Counted from the stretch's first letter, positions 8,027 through 16,768 are shown. The stretch: DNA of 32,309 bases from JAEUMY01 sp031394355 (GCA_031394355.1 JANNSU010000092.1:1-32309); one strand, 5' to 3'. The notes: generated from the letters alone by a model not told the origin. Translations and numbers: made by a program.

Positions 8027-8112
8027 GCGTCCAGCCAGAGTCCGGTGGACTCTGGCTGGACGCCGAAGGCGGTCCCGAAGGGATTCGTTGATCGCCTCAA
8101 GCGATCAACGAA
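8027..8112. repeat. Intergenic hairpin repeat family A, copy 2 (two perfect hairpins)
   Basis: A perfect 17-bp stem with a 3-nt loop (8027-8043 with 8047-8063), the shared tail GGCGGTCCCGAAGGGA, then a second perfect 12-bp stem (8084-8095 with 8101-8112, loop CTCAA). The first hairpin and tail match copy 1 at 445-501. It lies between divergent genes (helicase and cyclase), so it is not simply a terminator. The rest of the 391-bp gap holds no gene that I can see. Confidence 0.8.
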
Positions 8113-8310
8113 CAATATTCGCTGCAGGGGAGTCATCGGACCGGATTATGCCCTGAGATGTGGTGGATTCCGGGATGACTGCAGCGGGCAGTACCGATCA
8201 CCTTGCAGACCTGTTCCCGAAACATCACATTCCGGAAGCCGGGAATGCGAGGGCCGTGCCGCTATGGGACGCGGGCAAATTTCAGTACACTAAGCCATCA
8301 AAACAGAGTG

Positions 8311-8325
8311 TTCGTCACTGACGAA
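8311..8325. promoter_or_regulatory. Possible operator upstream of cyclase-TonB gene
   Basis: TTCGTCACTGACGAA is a perfect 7-bp inverted repeat around one base, 38 bp before the ATG. No convincing -35/-10 pair was found nearby, so a regulator site is only suggested. Confidence 0.35.
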
Positions 8326-8363
8326 TCCGATTTTCCGGCATCAATCCAGGGAGATGCAGCCGC

Positions 8364-9866
8364 ATGCCGATGGAGCTGGCTCAGCGAACGTTTGTCTGCG
8401 GCGTTGTGTCCGTGGATCTGGTTGGCTACTCAAAGCTGCCGGTCAGCGAACAGACCCAACTCAAGGCCCGCTTCAACGCCAGTCTCACCGACACGCTGGC
8501 CCCCATCGCAGCGGACAGTCGCATCATTCTCGACACTGGTGATGGCGTGGTCGTGGGTTTTCTCGAAGATCCCGAGGATGGGCTCTACTTCGCCATGGCA
8601 CTGTCGCGCGCATCCGAGGTGACAGCCAGGGACAATGGGCAAGGCCGCCTGCGAATCGGCATCAACCTCGGGCCGGTGAGGCTCGGCACTGATCTCAACA
8701 AGCATCCGACGGTTGTTGGTGATGGCGTCAACGTGGCCGAGCAAATCATGTCCTTCGCCTGGCCGGGAACGGTGGTCGCGTCGCGTGCCTTCCATGATTT
8801 CGCAGTCCGGATTTCAGACACATTCGAATCGCTGTTCCATTTCGAAGGGTCGCGTACCGACAAGCATGTCCGCGATCATGATGTCTATACGGTCCGCGAT
8901 GATGATGACGTATTCGAAGCGGTAAGACGCGGGGTGCTTGAACGCGCGGGGCTGCTACCCCCTGAGAAGACGCCGCCCCCCGCCGTAGCCCAGCCTTCGC
9001 CAACGATACCCGCACCGACCACCCCTGCGACGCCGGTAGCGGGTCCCGCAGCCGCCTTCCTCGGCGATCCCGCCAAGGTGGCATTTGCCGCAATGCTGCT
9101 GGCGGCCATCGCACTATTGGAGGGCTACCTCCTCTGGAACAAATTGCGCGCCCGATCAACCACTGCACCGCCCGGACAGATTTCGACCGCACCATCAGTC
9201 AGCCCACCTTTTGCCGCGCCGCCTGTACCCGCCGCAACGGGATCAAAGCCTGTGGAACCTAGTACCGTTCAGCCTGCCCCGCAGCCAGAAGCCAAGGTCG
9301 CATCGGCTCCGGAAAAGACCATGCCATCCCTGCAGCTACCCGTACCTCGGGGGCCAACGCCGGACAGCAAGCCGAATGCGCCGGCCCCCGCGTCGGCTGT
9401 GATCCCCGCCACTGAGGGTAAGCGTGTGCCGGACATCCGCAAGCCTTCCGAGTTTGCGACCGAACCAAAGCGAGCGCCCCGCAAGAACGAGCCGACGCCC
9501 AAGGCAGCAGACCCGCCGGCTGCGCAATCGGTCGCGCCACCATCGTATTCTCCGCCTGCCACCCCGGCGCCCACGCCAGCGCCAATGCTCCAGCCCGCTC
9601 CGCAGCCAGCTGCCCGAGCTCTTGAGCCCATCTCCCGTACGCCGCCGGAATTTCCCGTCGCGGCGGTGCGGCAGGGTGTGTCCGAAGGCCGCGTGAAAGC
9701 CCGCGCCACCATCGACGCGGCGGGTACCGTGATGTCAGTCGATATCCTGAGCGCCTATCCGCAGCGACTGTTCGACCGGGCCGTGGTGGATTCTGTGAGC
9801 AAGTGGAAGTTTCCGCCAGGTACCGACCGGCGCAGCTACGAAGTCGATGTCGAGTTCAAGCGCTAA
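8364..9866 (+). CDS. Class III cyclase domain - TM - Pro-rich - TonB C-terminal domain fusion
   Basis: A 500-aa protein with an unusual architecture. Residues 8-180 form a nucleotidyl cyclase homology domain (SVDLVGYSKL with the first metal Asp, DTGDGVVVGF with the second, VVGDGVNVAEQI). One membrane helix lies near 238-258 (AKVAFAAMLLAAIALLEGYLLW). Residues 265-415 are Pro/Ala-rich. Residues 422-500 are a TonB C-terminal domain (PPEFPVAAVRQGVSEGRVKARATIDAAGTVMSVDI, then FDRAVVDSVSKWKFPPG). In active class III enzymes the VN motif is usually followed by an Arg (NxAAR); here it is NVAEQ, so that Arg is Gln, and the substrate-defining Lys before TGDG is Leu. It may sense nucleotide rather than make it. 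Predicted topology is cytoplasmic cyclase and periplasmic TonB domain. GGGAGA lies upstream of the ATG. The kinase gene follows after 18 nt. Confidence 0.88.
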   Translation: MPMELAQRTFVCGVVSVDLVGYSKLPVSEQTQLKARFNASLTDTLAPIAADSRIILDTGDGVVVGFLEDPEDGLYFAMALSRASEVTARDNGQGRLRIGINLGPVRLGTDLNKHPTVVGDGVNVAEQIMSFAWPGTVVASRAFHDFAVRISDTFESLFHFEGSRTDKHVRDHDVYTVRDDDDVFEAVRRGVLERAGLLPPEKTPPPAVAQPSPTIPAPTTPATPVAGPAAAFLGDPAKVAFAAMLLAAIALLEGYLLWNKLRARSTTAPPGQISTAPSVSPPFAAPPVPAATGSKPVEPSTVQPAPQPEAKVASAPEKTMPSLQLPVPRGPTPDSKPNAPAPASAVIPATEGKRVPDIRKPSEFATEPKRAPRKNEPTPKAADPPAAQSVAPPSYSPPATPAPTPAPMLQPAPQPAARALEPISRTPPEFPVAAVRQGVSEGRVKARATIDAAGTVMSVDILSAYPQRLFDRAVVDSVSKWKFPPGTDRRSYEVDVEFKR

Positions 9867-9884
9867 AGTGGAGACCGCAAAGCC

Positions 9885-11261
9885 ATGACCACCGATTCGG
9901 ACAAGCCGCTGGATATCGACATCATCGGCCGCTACAAGGTACTCAAGGTACTGGGCAGCGGTGCCATGGGTGTGGTGTATCAGGCCATCGACCCGGTCAT
10001 TGAACGGGTTGTCGCCATCAAGACCGTCAACTTCCAGATCAACCAGAGCGACATCGCGGAGTACGAGGCGCGCTTCGCGCAGGAGATCAAGGCAGCGGGG
10101 AAACTCAACCATCCGCACATCGTCACCATCTTTGACGTGGGCAAGACCGAGCGGTTCGCCTACATGGCGATGGAATTCATCGACGGCGAGGAGCTGAAGG
10201 CAATGGTTGCGCCTGACCGGCCACTCCCCATCGCCATCGCAACATCCCTCGCCGCGCAGGTGGCGGATGGCCTCGCCTTCGCGCATTCCCGCGAGATCAT
10301 CCATCGGGATGTGAAGCCCTCCAACATCATGGTGGCCGAGACAGAGGAAGGACTGATCGCCAAGGTCATGGACTTCGGCATCGCGCGCATGCCCGCATCG
10401 AGGGTGAAGACGCTCACCGGCATGATCCTGGGTTCGCCGCGCTACATGTCACCCGAGCAGGTCATCGGCACCGACCTGACCGCCGCCACGGATGTGTTTT
10501 CGCTTGGCGTGGTGGTGTACGAAATGCTGACCGGCCACTGTCCTTTCGATGGACCCAACATCAGCGCCATCATGTACGCGACCGTGAATGCACTGCCACC
10601 GCCTCCGTCAGCCCACAATCCGCTGGTGCCGGAAAAACTGGAAACGCTGGTGATGCAGGCATTGGCCAAGAATCCGTCAGCACGCTTTGCCTCCATGCGC
10701 GACTTCGCGCGCGCACTGCACGACGCTTGCCGTCATATCCAGGCGCAGGACTGGCCACCCGTTCCGGAGGATCGGCGGGTAAGACTTCCACCCAAACCCA
10801 CCGCGAGCGCCAAACCGGAGGCCGCGACAATCCGGATAAAGACCGACTCCGTCAATGCCGCCAACGCTGCGAACGCCATCCCGGTATCAGCCCCGGCGAG
10901 CAGCGTTCCAGTGCCAGCCCCAGTCGCCAGCCGCCTGCCGGCAAGCGAGCCGATCGAATCGGCTGCTCCGCGATCGCTTTCGTTGTCGGGTCAGTTCGAC
11001 TCCACCGCAGGCACCCTGCGCCTTGCCCAGTACACGCAGCAGACGCTGGACATCAAGCCGCTGCTGGTCCCTGCACACGCGGACCCGCCCCCCTCAAAGC
11101 GCGAGCCGCCGCCGAATCGCCCAGCCATCTCGCTGGATGGCACCTCACTGCATCAACGCGGCGCGACACAGGCAGCGCTGCTGCCCAGAGGCCCGCTTGC
11201 CCTGCTGGGCGGACTCTCGCTACTGGTTCTGGCGCTCGGAGTGGCGCTGATCGTGACCTGA
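9885..11261 (+). CDS. Membrane-anchored Ser/Thr protein kinase (Hanks type)
   Basis: 458 aa. The kinase domain at about 16-275 is complete: glycine loop GSGAMGVVY, Lys46 in VAIK, Glu67, catalytic loop HRDVKPSN (140-147), DFG (163-165) and SPEQ (189-192) ending the activation segment, which holds several Thr and Ser residues. A low-complexity Pro/Ala region follows, then one C-terminal hydrophobic segment (about 437-457, LALLGGLSLLVLALGVALIV) with almost nothing after it, so the kinase is tail-anchored. No PASTA or other sensor domain is present. It starts 18 nt after the cyclase-TonB gene, with TGGAGA upstream, and is surely co-transcribed; the cyclase-TonB protein is a candidate substrate or sensor partner (inference). 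Confidence 0.94.
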   Translation: MTTDSDKPLDIDIIGRYKVLKVLGSGAMGVVYQAIDPVIERVVAIKTVNFQINQSDIAEYEARFAQEIKAAGKLNHPHIVTIFDVGKTERFAYMAMEFIDGEELKAMVAPDRPLPIAIATSLAAQVADGLAFAHSREIIHRDVKPSNIMVAETEEGLIAKVMDFGIARMPASRVKTLTGMILGSPRYMSPEQVIGTDLTAATDVFSLGVVVYEMLTGHCPFDGPNISAIMYATVNALPPPPSAHNPLVPEKLETLVMQALAKNPSARFASMRDFARALHDACRHIQAQDWPPVPEDRRVRLPPKPTASAKPEAATIRIKTDSVNAANAANAIPVSAPASSVPVPAPVASRLPASEPIESAAPRSLSLSGQFDSTAGTLRLAQYTQQTLDIKPLLVPAHADPPPSKREPPPNRPAISLDGTSLHQRGATQAALLPRGPLALLGGLSLLVLALGVALIVT

Positions 11262-11286
11262 GCCTTGAGGGAAACCGGCCTCGACG

Positions 11287-12456
11287 TCAACTCCGCCCGA
11301 AAACGATTTCCTCCTTCTTCATCAACCTGCTGATCAAGGTCAGGCACACCACCGTCACGCCGACACTGATCGCGAGCGGCACGATGAAGTGCTCCAGCCC
11401 CACCATGTCGCCACGCAATATCCGCATGAACACCATGTTGGCACCCAGCACCGGCACCACGAGCTGCCAGAACGCATCCTTGACCGAGCCGAAAATGGCT
11501 ATCGCGGGTACGAAGGACACTACGGTGATCACGTAGCTCGCGTAGGTCTGCGCCTCCTTGAAGCTGCGGCCGAACGTCGCAATCAGCATCAGGATGGCCC
11601 CAAGCATCGCGGCCAGCGGCACGGCGATCAGCGAGAAGAGTCCGAACTCGCGCCAGCCGAAGCTGATGGGCAGCTCGATCTTGATCGGCAGATACAGCAA
11701 CGTGAGCACGTAGCCCAGTATCGCCAGCAACACGACGACGCTGGTATACAAGGACACCGCGCTCCATTTGCCCAGGATGAGCTCCATCAGCTTCACCGGG
11801 TTGAGCAGCAGCGGCTCCAACGATCCGCGCTCGCGCTCACCTGCCGTGGAGTCGATGGCGACGGCCATGCCGCCGGTGATGCAGAGGATGAGTGTCGTCA
11901 TGGGGATGAAGAACAGCAGCATGGCTGCACGCTGCTTCGGCGTAGACACATTGATGCTGTCCACCTTCACCGCACTGGTCACTTCCGGGCTCACGCCGCG
12001 GGCGATGAGGCGCATCACGCCCATCTCGCGGCCGAATCCATTGACCAGATTGCGCGCCAGCCCGATCGATGGCCCGGCCTCCGAGCGGGAATCGTCATAG
12101 ACCAGTTCCACCGGTCCTTGCTTGCCCGCCTTCAGTTCGTCTTCGAATCCTGACTTGAAGACCACGACCGCATCGAGCTTGCCGTCCTTGACCTTCTGCA
12201 GATAGTCCTCGGGTGCCTTGATGATCTCCGCACCCTGGCGCTGGAAAAAGTTGATGGCGGACGGGGCATGCTCGATACCGAATACCTGCACCTTCTTGGC
12301 TTCCGCCTTGTCGGAGAGCTTGGACACGAAGCTGTTCAGCATCATCAGCACCAGCGGGCCGGTGAGGATGCTGGCGACCAGGATCATGGCGATGGTGCGC
12401 CGGTCTCGGACGCTGTCCATGATCTCTTTTTTGAAAACGGTGCGAAAGACGTTCAT
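11287..12456 (-). CDS. natB: ABC-2 type transporter permease, NatB-like
   Basis: 389-aa permease. TM1 lies near residues 20-42 after a cytoplasmic start (MNVFRTVFKKEIMDSVRDRRT). A large extracytoplasmic domain follows (about 45-180), then five hydrophobic segments from about 185 to the C-terminus (AAMLLFFIPMTTLILCITGG, SLYTSVVVLLAILGYVL and others), with the short GERERGSLEPLLLNPV motif seen in NatB/YhaP-type exporters. The start overlaps the natA stop by ATGA. In Bacillus, NatAB exports Na+, but many relatives export other compounds, so the substrate is unknown. The gene converges on the kinase gene with 25 bp between. Confidence 0.88.
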   Translation of the reverse strand: MNVFRTVFKKEIMDSVRDRRTIAMILVASILTGPLVLMMLNSFVSKLSDKAEAKKVQVFGIEHAPSAINFFQRQGAEIIKAPEDYLQKVKDGKLDAVVVFKSGFEDELKAGKQGPVELVYDDSRSEAGPSIGLARNLVNGFGREMGVMRLIARGVSPEVTSAVKVDSINVSTPKQRAAMLLFFIPMTTLILCITGGMAVAIDSTAGERERGSLEPLLLNPVKLMELILGKWSAVSLYTSVVVLLAILGYVLTLLYLPIKIELPISFGWREFGLFSLIAVPLAAMLGAILMLIATFGRSFKEAQTYASYVITVVSFVPAIAIFGSVKDAFWQLVVPVLGANMVFMRILRGDMVGLEHFIVPLAISVGVTVVCLTLISRLMKKEEIVFGRS

Positions 12457-13247
12457 GGGGACATTCCCCGTGCGGTGCTGGGCATGATGGAGTCATCGCT
12501 GGCATGGTGCGTTTCGCCTTCGCCGGAGAGATGCACGAAAGCTTCCTCCAGCGAGGACTTGCCCGAGATGTCGAGGAGATGCTGCGCGTTGCCCTGCGCC
12601 ACCACCCTCCCGTTGGAGACGATGACGATGTCATCGCAGAGTGCGGACACCTCCTGCATGATGTGCGAGGAGAACACGACGCACTTGCCCTCTTCACGCA
12701 GCTTCCTGATGACCTCGCGCAGGCTGCGGGTGGTCATCACGTCGAGCCCATTGGTGGGCTCATCGAGAATCACGTTGCGCGGCTCGTGGATCAAGGCGCG
12801 GGCGATGGCGACTTTCATGCGCTCCCCCTGCGAGAAGCCATCGGTACGCCGATCCAGCAGCGCGTCCATGTCCATGAGACCGGCCAGCTTGTCGATGCGT
12901 GCTTCCAGCGCGCTGCCCGTGATGCCGCGCAGCTCGCCGTAGTAGCGAATGTTTTCTCGGGCGGTAAGCCGGGTGTAGAGGCCGCGTGCATCGGACAGGA
13001 CGCCGATGGAGGCCTTCACCGCCATCGCATCATCGCGGATGTCCTTGCCATCGATGCGACCATGGCCGCTGGTGGGCTCGATCAACGTGGAGAGCATGCG
13101 AAGCGTCGTGGTCTTGCCAGCACCGTTAGGGCCGAGCAGGCCGGTGACCTGGCCATCTTGTGCCGTGAAGCTCACGTTTTCCACGGCCACCTTGTCAGGT
13201 TTTCCCTTGACCTTGAAGTGCTTGGCGAGTGATTGGGCTTCGATCAT
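12453..13247 (-). CDS. natA: ABC transporter ATP-binding protein, NatA-like
   Basis: 264 aa. Walker A GPNGAGKT (39-46), a signature motif that departs from LSGGQ (FSQGE, 138-142), Walker B NVILDE (158-163) with the catalytic Glu, and the switch His in SSHIMQEV. The last 25 residues (GETHHASDDS...) extend beyond the usual fold. It overlaps both neighbours by 4 nt (ATGA), so the three genes hydrolase-natA-natB must be translated as a unit. It powers the NatB-like permease. Confidence 0.93.
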   Translation of the reverse strand: MIEAQSLAKHFKVKGKPDKVAVENVSFTAQDGQVTGLLGPNGAGKTTTLRMLSTLIEPTSGHGRIDGKDIRDDAMAVKASIGVLSDARGLYTRLTARENIRYYGELRGITGSALEARIDKLAGLMDMDALLDRRTDGFSQGERMKVAIARALIHEPRNVILDEPTNGLDVMTTRSLREVIRKLREEGKCVVFSSHIMQEVSALCDDIVIVSNGRVVAQGNAQHLLDISGKSSLEEAFVHLSGEGETHHASDDSIMPSTARGMSP

Positions 13248-14764
13248 TGTGCGGCTCCGGCAGTGGCGGCGGTGGCAGAAAGCGGCTGGAAGAACAGGGG
13301 GCGCGGCAGCTTGTTGAGGCAGGCGCCGTCGACCTTGTCGGCACTGCCCTCATCGACAAAGCGCTTGATGAGTTCAGGCGCACAGCCATGCATGCTGACA
13401 CCGTGGCCGATGTTGGGCGCCACGACATGCTTCGCACGGGTAAGGCCCGGCATGACGGCCTCCGCGTGAAGCGGCGGTGTAGCGGGATCGATGCCGCCCG
13501 ACAGCAGCAGGATGGGTACCGCGGATTTCAGCGGCGAATGGAAGTCGGATGGGATTTTTCCCTGCGGCCACACCGCGCACATATTGCGGTGATCCTTCAC
13601 CAGCTCCTCGCCAAAGAGGCCAACCTTCTTCACGCCTGCCACAATGTTCTTCTGCACCAACGGCCAGTCTTCTGCACACACCACGGACAGGTGCATGCCC
13701 AGCGCCAGCTCGTCCATGATCGAACCACCCACAGCCAGCCCCAGGGCGGCCAGCGGACGGAAGTCATCGTTCTTCGCTGCCATGATGGCGACCGGCACGA
13801 CACTGGTCACGTTGGCGGCATACATCGCGCCGCGAATGCCGCCCAGCACCAGCGCACCGGATACACGCACCTTGATCGGTTCGCCCGTGCGCGGATGCTG
13901 CACCATGACGCGACGCGGGTTGGCATCCAGTGATTGCACCAGCTGCGTGAGCTCGGTTTCCAGATTGGGGAATGCCTTGGCGCAGGCAGGCTCCTTCTCA
14001 CACGCCTTCAACATCGCATCCAGGCTGGCATGGCTGTCGGGAATGAAGGACAACGGCAATGCGATGTCGAAGGGTGCCATGCCATCCAGCGTGGCCGTGC
14101 GGGTGTGCTGCGGGAAGCGGCGGACATACTCGAGCGCCGCGCGCGTGCCGTAGGATGCGCCCCACAGATTGATCTTGTCGTAGCCGAGCGCCTTGCGCAC
14201 GTCGTCCAGATCCTGCATCGCCAGCGTCGTGGTGTAGAACGCCGGGTCGGCATGCTTGCGTGCTTCGGCGAGGCAGCCTTCCATGAACTTGCGCACTTCA
14301 GCGTCCGTCCCGAAGCCTTCCAGCGAATCCTTCTCCTCCACCTTGCAGGCGAGCTTGTTGGATTTGCCTGTGCCGCGCTGATCCACGAAGACCAGATCAC
14401 GTTCACGGTTCAGGCGTCCCAGCGCAGACAGCACGCGCGGGCCAACTTCGATGGCGCTCTGGCCGGGACCGCCAGCGAAGATGAATACGGGATCCGGCTT
14501 CTTGCGATCCGATTTGGCGGGCAGGATCGCCACATGAATGTCAATCTTGCGGCCCTCTGATTTGCCGCCCTGTCTGGCTTCGCGGTCCTCGGGAACGGGA
14601 ATCCTGGCACATCGGATTTCGATGTCGAAGCCCTTCACCCGGCAGGGTTCCGTGGCCATCGCAGTACCACCGATCTTGACCGCAACGTTGCCGGGAGGGG
14701 CCGCATCCGGGGTACAGCCAGCAACCACAAGGCCGCCCGCAGCTAGAATGGCGAAGAATCGCAT
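13244..14764 (-). CDS. Lipoprotein alpha/beta-hydrolase, TAP-like (prolyl/tripeptidyl aminopeptidase family)
   Basis: 506 aa. The N-terminus has a lipoprotein signal (MRFFAILAAGGLVVAGC; lipobox VAGC, Cys17), which supports the ATG at 14764, preceded by GAGAAG, over a longer frame from 14815. The alpha/beta-hydrolase core has the oxyanion motif FAGGPGQS (96-103), DQRGTG, the nucleophile elbow GASYG (Ser204), the acid in LLSGGIDPATPP and His in NIGHG, followed by a short C-terminal TAP-like segment with paired Cys. These fit secreted peptidases of the S33 family that remove N-terminal residues. It is the first gene of an operon with natA and natB (ATGA overlap), so the exporter may handle its product or substrate (inference). 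Confidence 0.88.
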   Translation of the reverse strand: MRFFAILAAGGLVVAGCTPDAAPPGNVAVKIGGTAMATEPCRVKGFDIEIRCARIPVPEDREARQGGKSEGRKIDIHVAILPAKSDRKKPDPVFIFAGGPGQSAIEVGPRVLSALGRLNRERDLVFVDQRGTGKSNKLACKVEEKDSLEGFGTDAEVRKFMEGCLAEARKHADPAFYTTTLAMQDLDDVRKALGYDKINLWGASYGTRAALEYVRRFPQHTRTATLDGMAPFDIALPLSFIPDSHASLDAMLKACEKEPACAKAFPNLETELTQLVQSLDANPRRVMVQHPRTGEPIKVRVSGALVLGGIRGAMYAANVTSVVPVAIMAAKNDDFRPLAALGLAVGGSIMDELALGMHLSVVCAEDWPLVQKNIVAGVKKVGLFGEELVKDHRNMCAVWPQGKIPSDFHSPLKSAVPILLLSGGIDPATPPLHAEAVMPGLTRAKHVVAPNIGHGVSMHGCAPELIKRFVDEGSADKVDGACLNKLPRPLFFQPLSATAATAGAAQ

Positions 14765-14955
14765 TGCGCTTCTCGTATCAAAATGGAAAGGTGGGCGCAG
14801 GTTACGGCCCGCCACTCACCCTGTCAAAGCGGTGCGACGAATCCCCGGTTTTCCGGCGTCAATGCCAAAGACGGCAGCGTGGCGAACCAGCTTTTTGAAC
14901 GCAACACAAGCGTGCCTTGCGATGTCCCCAATCCGCATCCTCAAGAATCTGCGCC

Positions 14956-15591
14956 ATGACAACCGACCCGACAATCCCCACGTTTCCACGCCATGATCCC
15001 GCCAGCCCCGACTTCTGGGACGTGCGCTATCGCGAGAACTTCGCGCCGTGGGATGCCGGTGGCGTGCCATCGTGTTTGCGTGAATGGGTGTCATCACGGA
15101 TGAACGAACCCGATGCCCCCAAGCAGGACGCGGTGCTGATCCCCGGCTGCGGCTCGGCTTGGGAAGTGCGCTTTTTTGCTGAACAACGGTGGCCCGTGAT
15201 GGCCATCGACTTCAGCGCTGCAGCCGTAGCTGCCGCGCGCGCCGTACTTGGCGAGCATGGAGACAAGGTTCGCGAGGCGGATTTCTTCGGCCCCACGCTG
15301 GCACCGGCCAGTTTCGACGTGATCTATGAACGCGCATTTCTCTGCGCCCTGCCCCGGCGGCTGTGGCAAGACTGGGCATCGCGCTGCGCTGAATTGCTGG
15401 TGCCGGGCGGGCTGCTTGCAGGATTTTTCTATGCCGATGAAAGCGAACGCGGCCCCCCCTTCGGTTTGAAGCCAGGTGAAATCGAGACGTTGATGTCTCC
15501 CGCATTTGACCTGATCGAATCCCGCGTGCCGACGGACTCGATCCCGGTATTCAAAGACAAGGAAACGTGGAGGGTCTGGCGGCGACGCTGA
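14956..15591 (+). CDS. Thiopurine S-methyltransferase-like SAM-dependent methyltransferase
   Basis: 211 aa. The TPMT pattern is clear: FWDVRYRENFAPWDAGGVP (20-37), SAM-binding motif I LIPGCGSAWEV (61-71), AIDFSAAAV (83-91), and YERAFLCALPRRLWQDW in the second half. Bacterial TPMT homologues methylate thiol, selenium or tellurium compounds; the exact substrate here is unknown. ATG at 14956 is used because the sequence from MTTDPTIPTF is the usual beginning; the longer frame from 14917 adds unrelated residues. It is divergent from the hydrolase-natAB operon and followed by a GC hairpin. Confidence 0.88.
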   Translation: MTTDPTIPTFPRHDPASPDFWDVRYRENFAPWDAGGVPSCLREWVSSRMNEPDAPKQDAVLIPGCGSAWEVRFFAEQRWPVMAIDFSAAAVAAARAVLGEHGDKVREADFFGPTLAPASFDVIYERAFLCALPRRLWQDWASRCAELLVPGGLLAGFFYADESERGPPFGLKPGEIETLMSPAFDLIESRVPTDSIPVFKDKETWRVWRRR

Positions 15592-15617
15592 CTCCGATCC
15601 CTCGGGCCACATGGGAG

Positions 15618-15635
15618 GCCCCGCTTTGGCGGGGC
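15618..15635 (+). terminator. Possible terminator after methyltransferase gene
   Basis: Perfect 7-bp GC stem GCCCCGC / GCGGGGC with loop TTTG, 27 bp after the stop codon. The following bases are only moderately T-rich, so efficiency is uncertain. Confidence 0.5.
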
Positions 15636-15713
15636 GTTGATCTTGCATCAAGCAACGAGTTGTTCACAGATGATTTACCGCAAAAAATGCAACTCACCCT
15701 TGAACATGTGGGG

Positions 15714-16574
15714 TCAGGCGCCGTGCTTCTTGAACCAGGCGAGCAGTTTCTTCCAGGCGTCATCAGCAGTCTCCTTGCGATAGCTGGGCCGATAGTCGGC
15801 GTGGAAGCCATGCGGAATGTCGGGATACAGGATGAAGTCGGACTTGCTGTTGGCTGCCTTGAGCGCCACCTGCATCTTCTCGACGGTGTCGTTCGGGATA
15901 CCGGTGTCGGCACCGCCGTAGAGCCCCAGTACGGGAACGGTCAAAGTTGCCGCGACGTCAATGGGATGCTTGGGATTCATGGGGCTGGCAGGACGGATGA
16001 GACCGCCGTACCAGGCGCCGCCTGCCTTCAGCTTCGGGTTGTAGGCAGCATAAAGCCACGTAATCCTGCCGCCCCAGCAGAACCCGGTCACGGTGGCGCG
16101 ACTGACGTCGCCCCCATTGGCGCCGGCCCAAGCCAGGGCAGCGTCAAGGTCCGTCATCACCTGGGCGTCCGGCACCTTGGACACGATCTCGCTGATGAGC
16201 TTGGAGATCTCGGTCACCTTGCTCGCATCACCCTGGCGCGCATACAGTTCAGGCGCCACGGCCAGATAGCCCGCCTTGGCGAAGCGGCGACAGACATCCT
16301 TGATGTGCTCATGCACGCCGAAGATCTCCTGCACGACCAACACGACGGGCAGATTCTTGCCACCCTCAGGCAGCGCGCGATAGGCGGGGATCTCGCCATC
16401 TCCCACCTTGATCTTTACCTCACCCGCGGTGAGGCCTTTCGTGTCGGTCGTGATGACACTCTGTGCCTGCACCGGCAGCGCAGCGGCGGCAAATCCCGCT
16501 GCGAGCGTGGTGACAACAAACTCCCTGCGGGTGAGGGCTACCTTGGGGGCAAAGGCTACGGCTTCGGGATGCAT
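15714..16574 (-). CDS. Dienelactone hydrolase family protein, Tat-exported
   Basis: 286 aa. A twin-arginine signal is visible (LTRREFVVTTLAAGFAAAALPVQA, cleavage after VQA at about 37). The mature part is an alpha/beta hydrolase with the dienelactone-hydrolase triad: Cys166 in GFCWGGR, Asp223 in GGADTGIP, His255 in PDIPHGFH, and the conserved Glu83 in VVQEIFG. ATG at 16574 is chosen because AAGGAGAG stands 5 nt upstream. Cytoplasmic family members open dienelactones in chloroaromatic breakdown; exported relatives have no settled substrate. Single gene, convergent with the methyltransferase. Confidence 0.92.
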   Translation of the reverse strand: MHPEAVAFAPKVALTRREFVVTTLAAGFAAAALPVQAQSVITTDTKGLTAGEVKIKVGDGEIPAYRALPEGGKNLPVVLVVQEIFGVHEHIKDVCRRFAKAGYLAVAPELYARQGDASKVTEISKLISEIVSKVPDAQVMTDLDAALAWAGANGGDVSRATVTGFCWGGRITWLYAAYNPKLKAGGAWYGGLIRPASPMNPKHPIDVAATLTVPVLGLYGGADTGIPNDTVEKMQVALKAANSKSDFILYPDIPHGFHADYRPSYRKETADDAWKKLLAWFKKHGA

Positions 16575-16768
16575 CAGTTCTCTCCTTGTGGCTTGAATGA
16601 ATGGACGGCGGTGGGTCATTGCGGGCTGGATAACTCAATTCCAACAATGCACCGGCACCAGGTACGAAAGTCGACGAATATTCGCACTGGATCTGCCCGC
16701 ATGCACTCTATCCCGGGCGCAACCGTTGTTACCGCGCTGTCACCGCGCAGTTTCCAACATGCAAATGA

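Noticed and set aside
8110..8121. AATATTCGC at the end of repeat family A copy 2
   Set aside because: Only 9 of 12 bases match the palindrome and the left half is missing; treated as coincidence.
16674..16685. Near-copy of the palindrome, ACGAATATTCGC
   Set aside because: One mismatch to the core, so not counted among the 14. It could be a decayed or chance copy.
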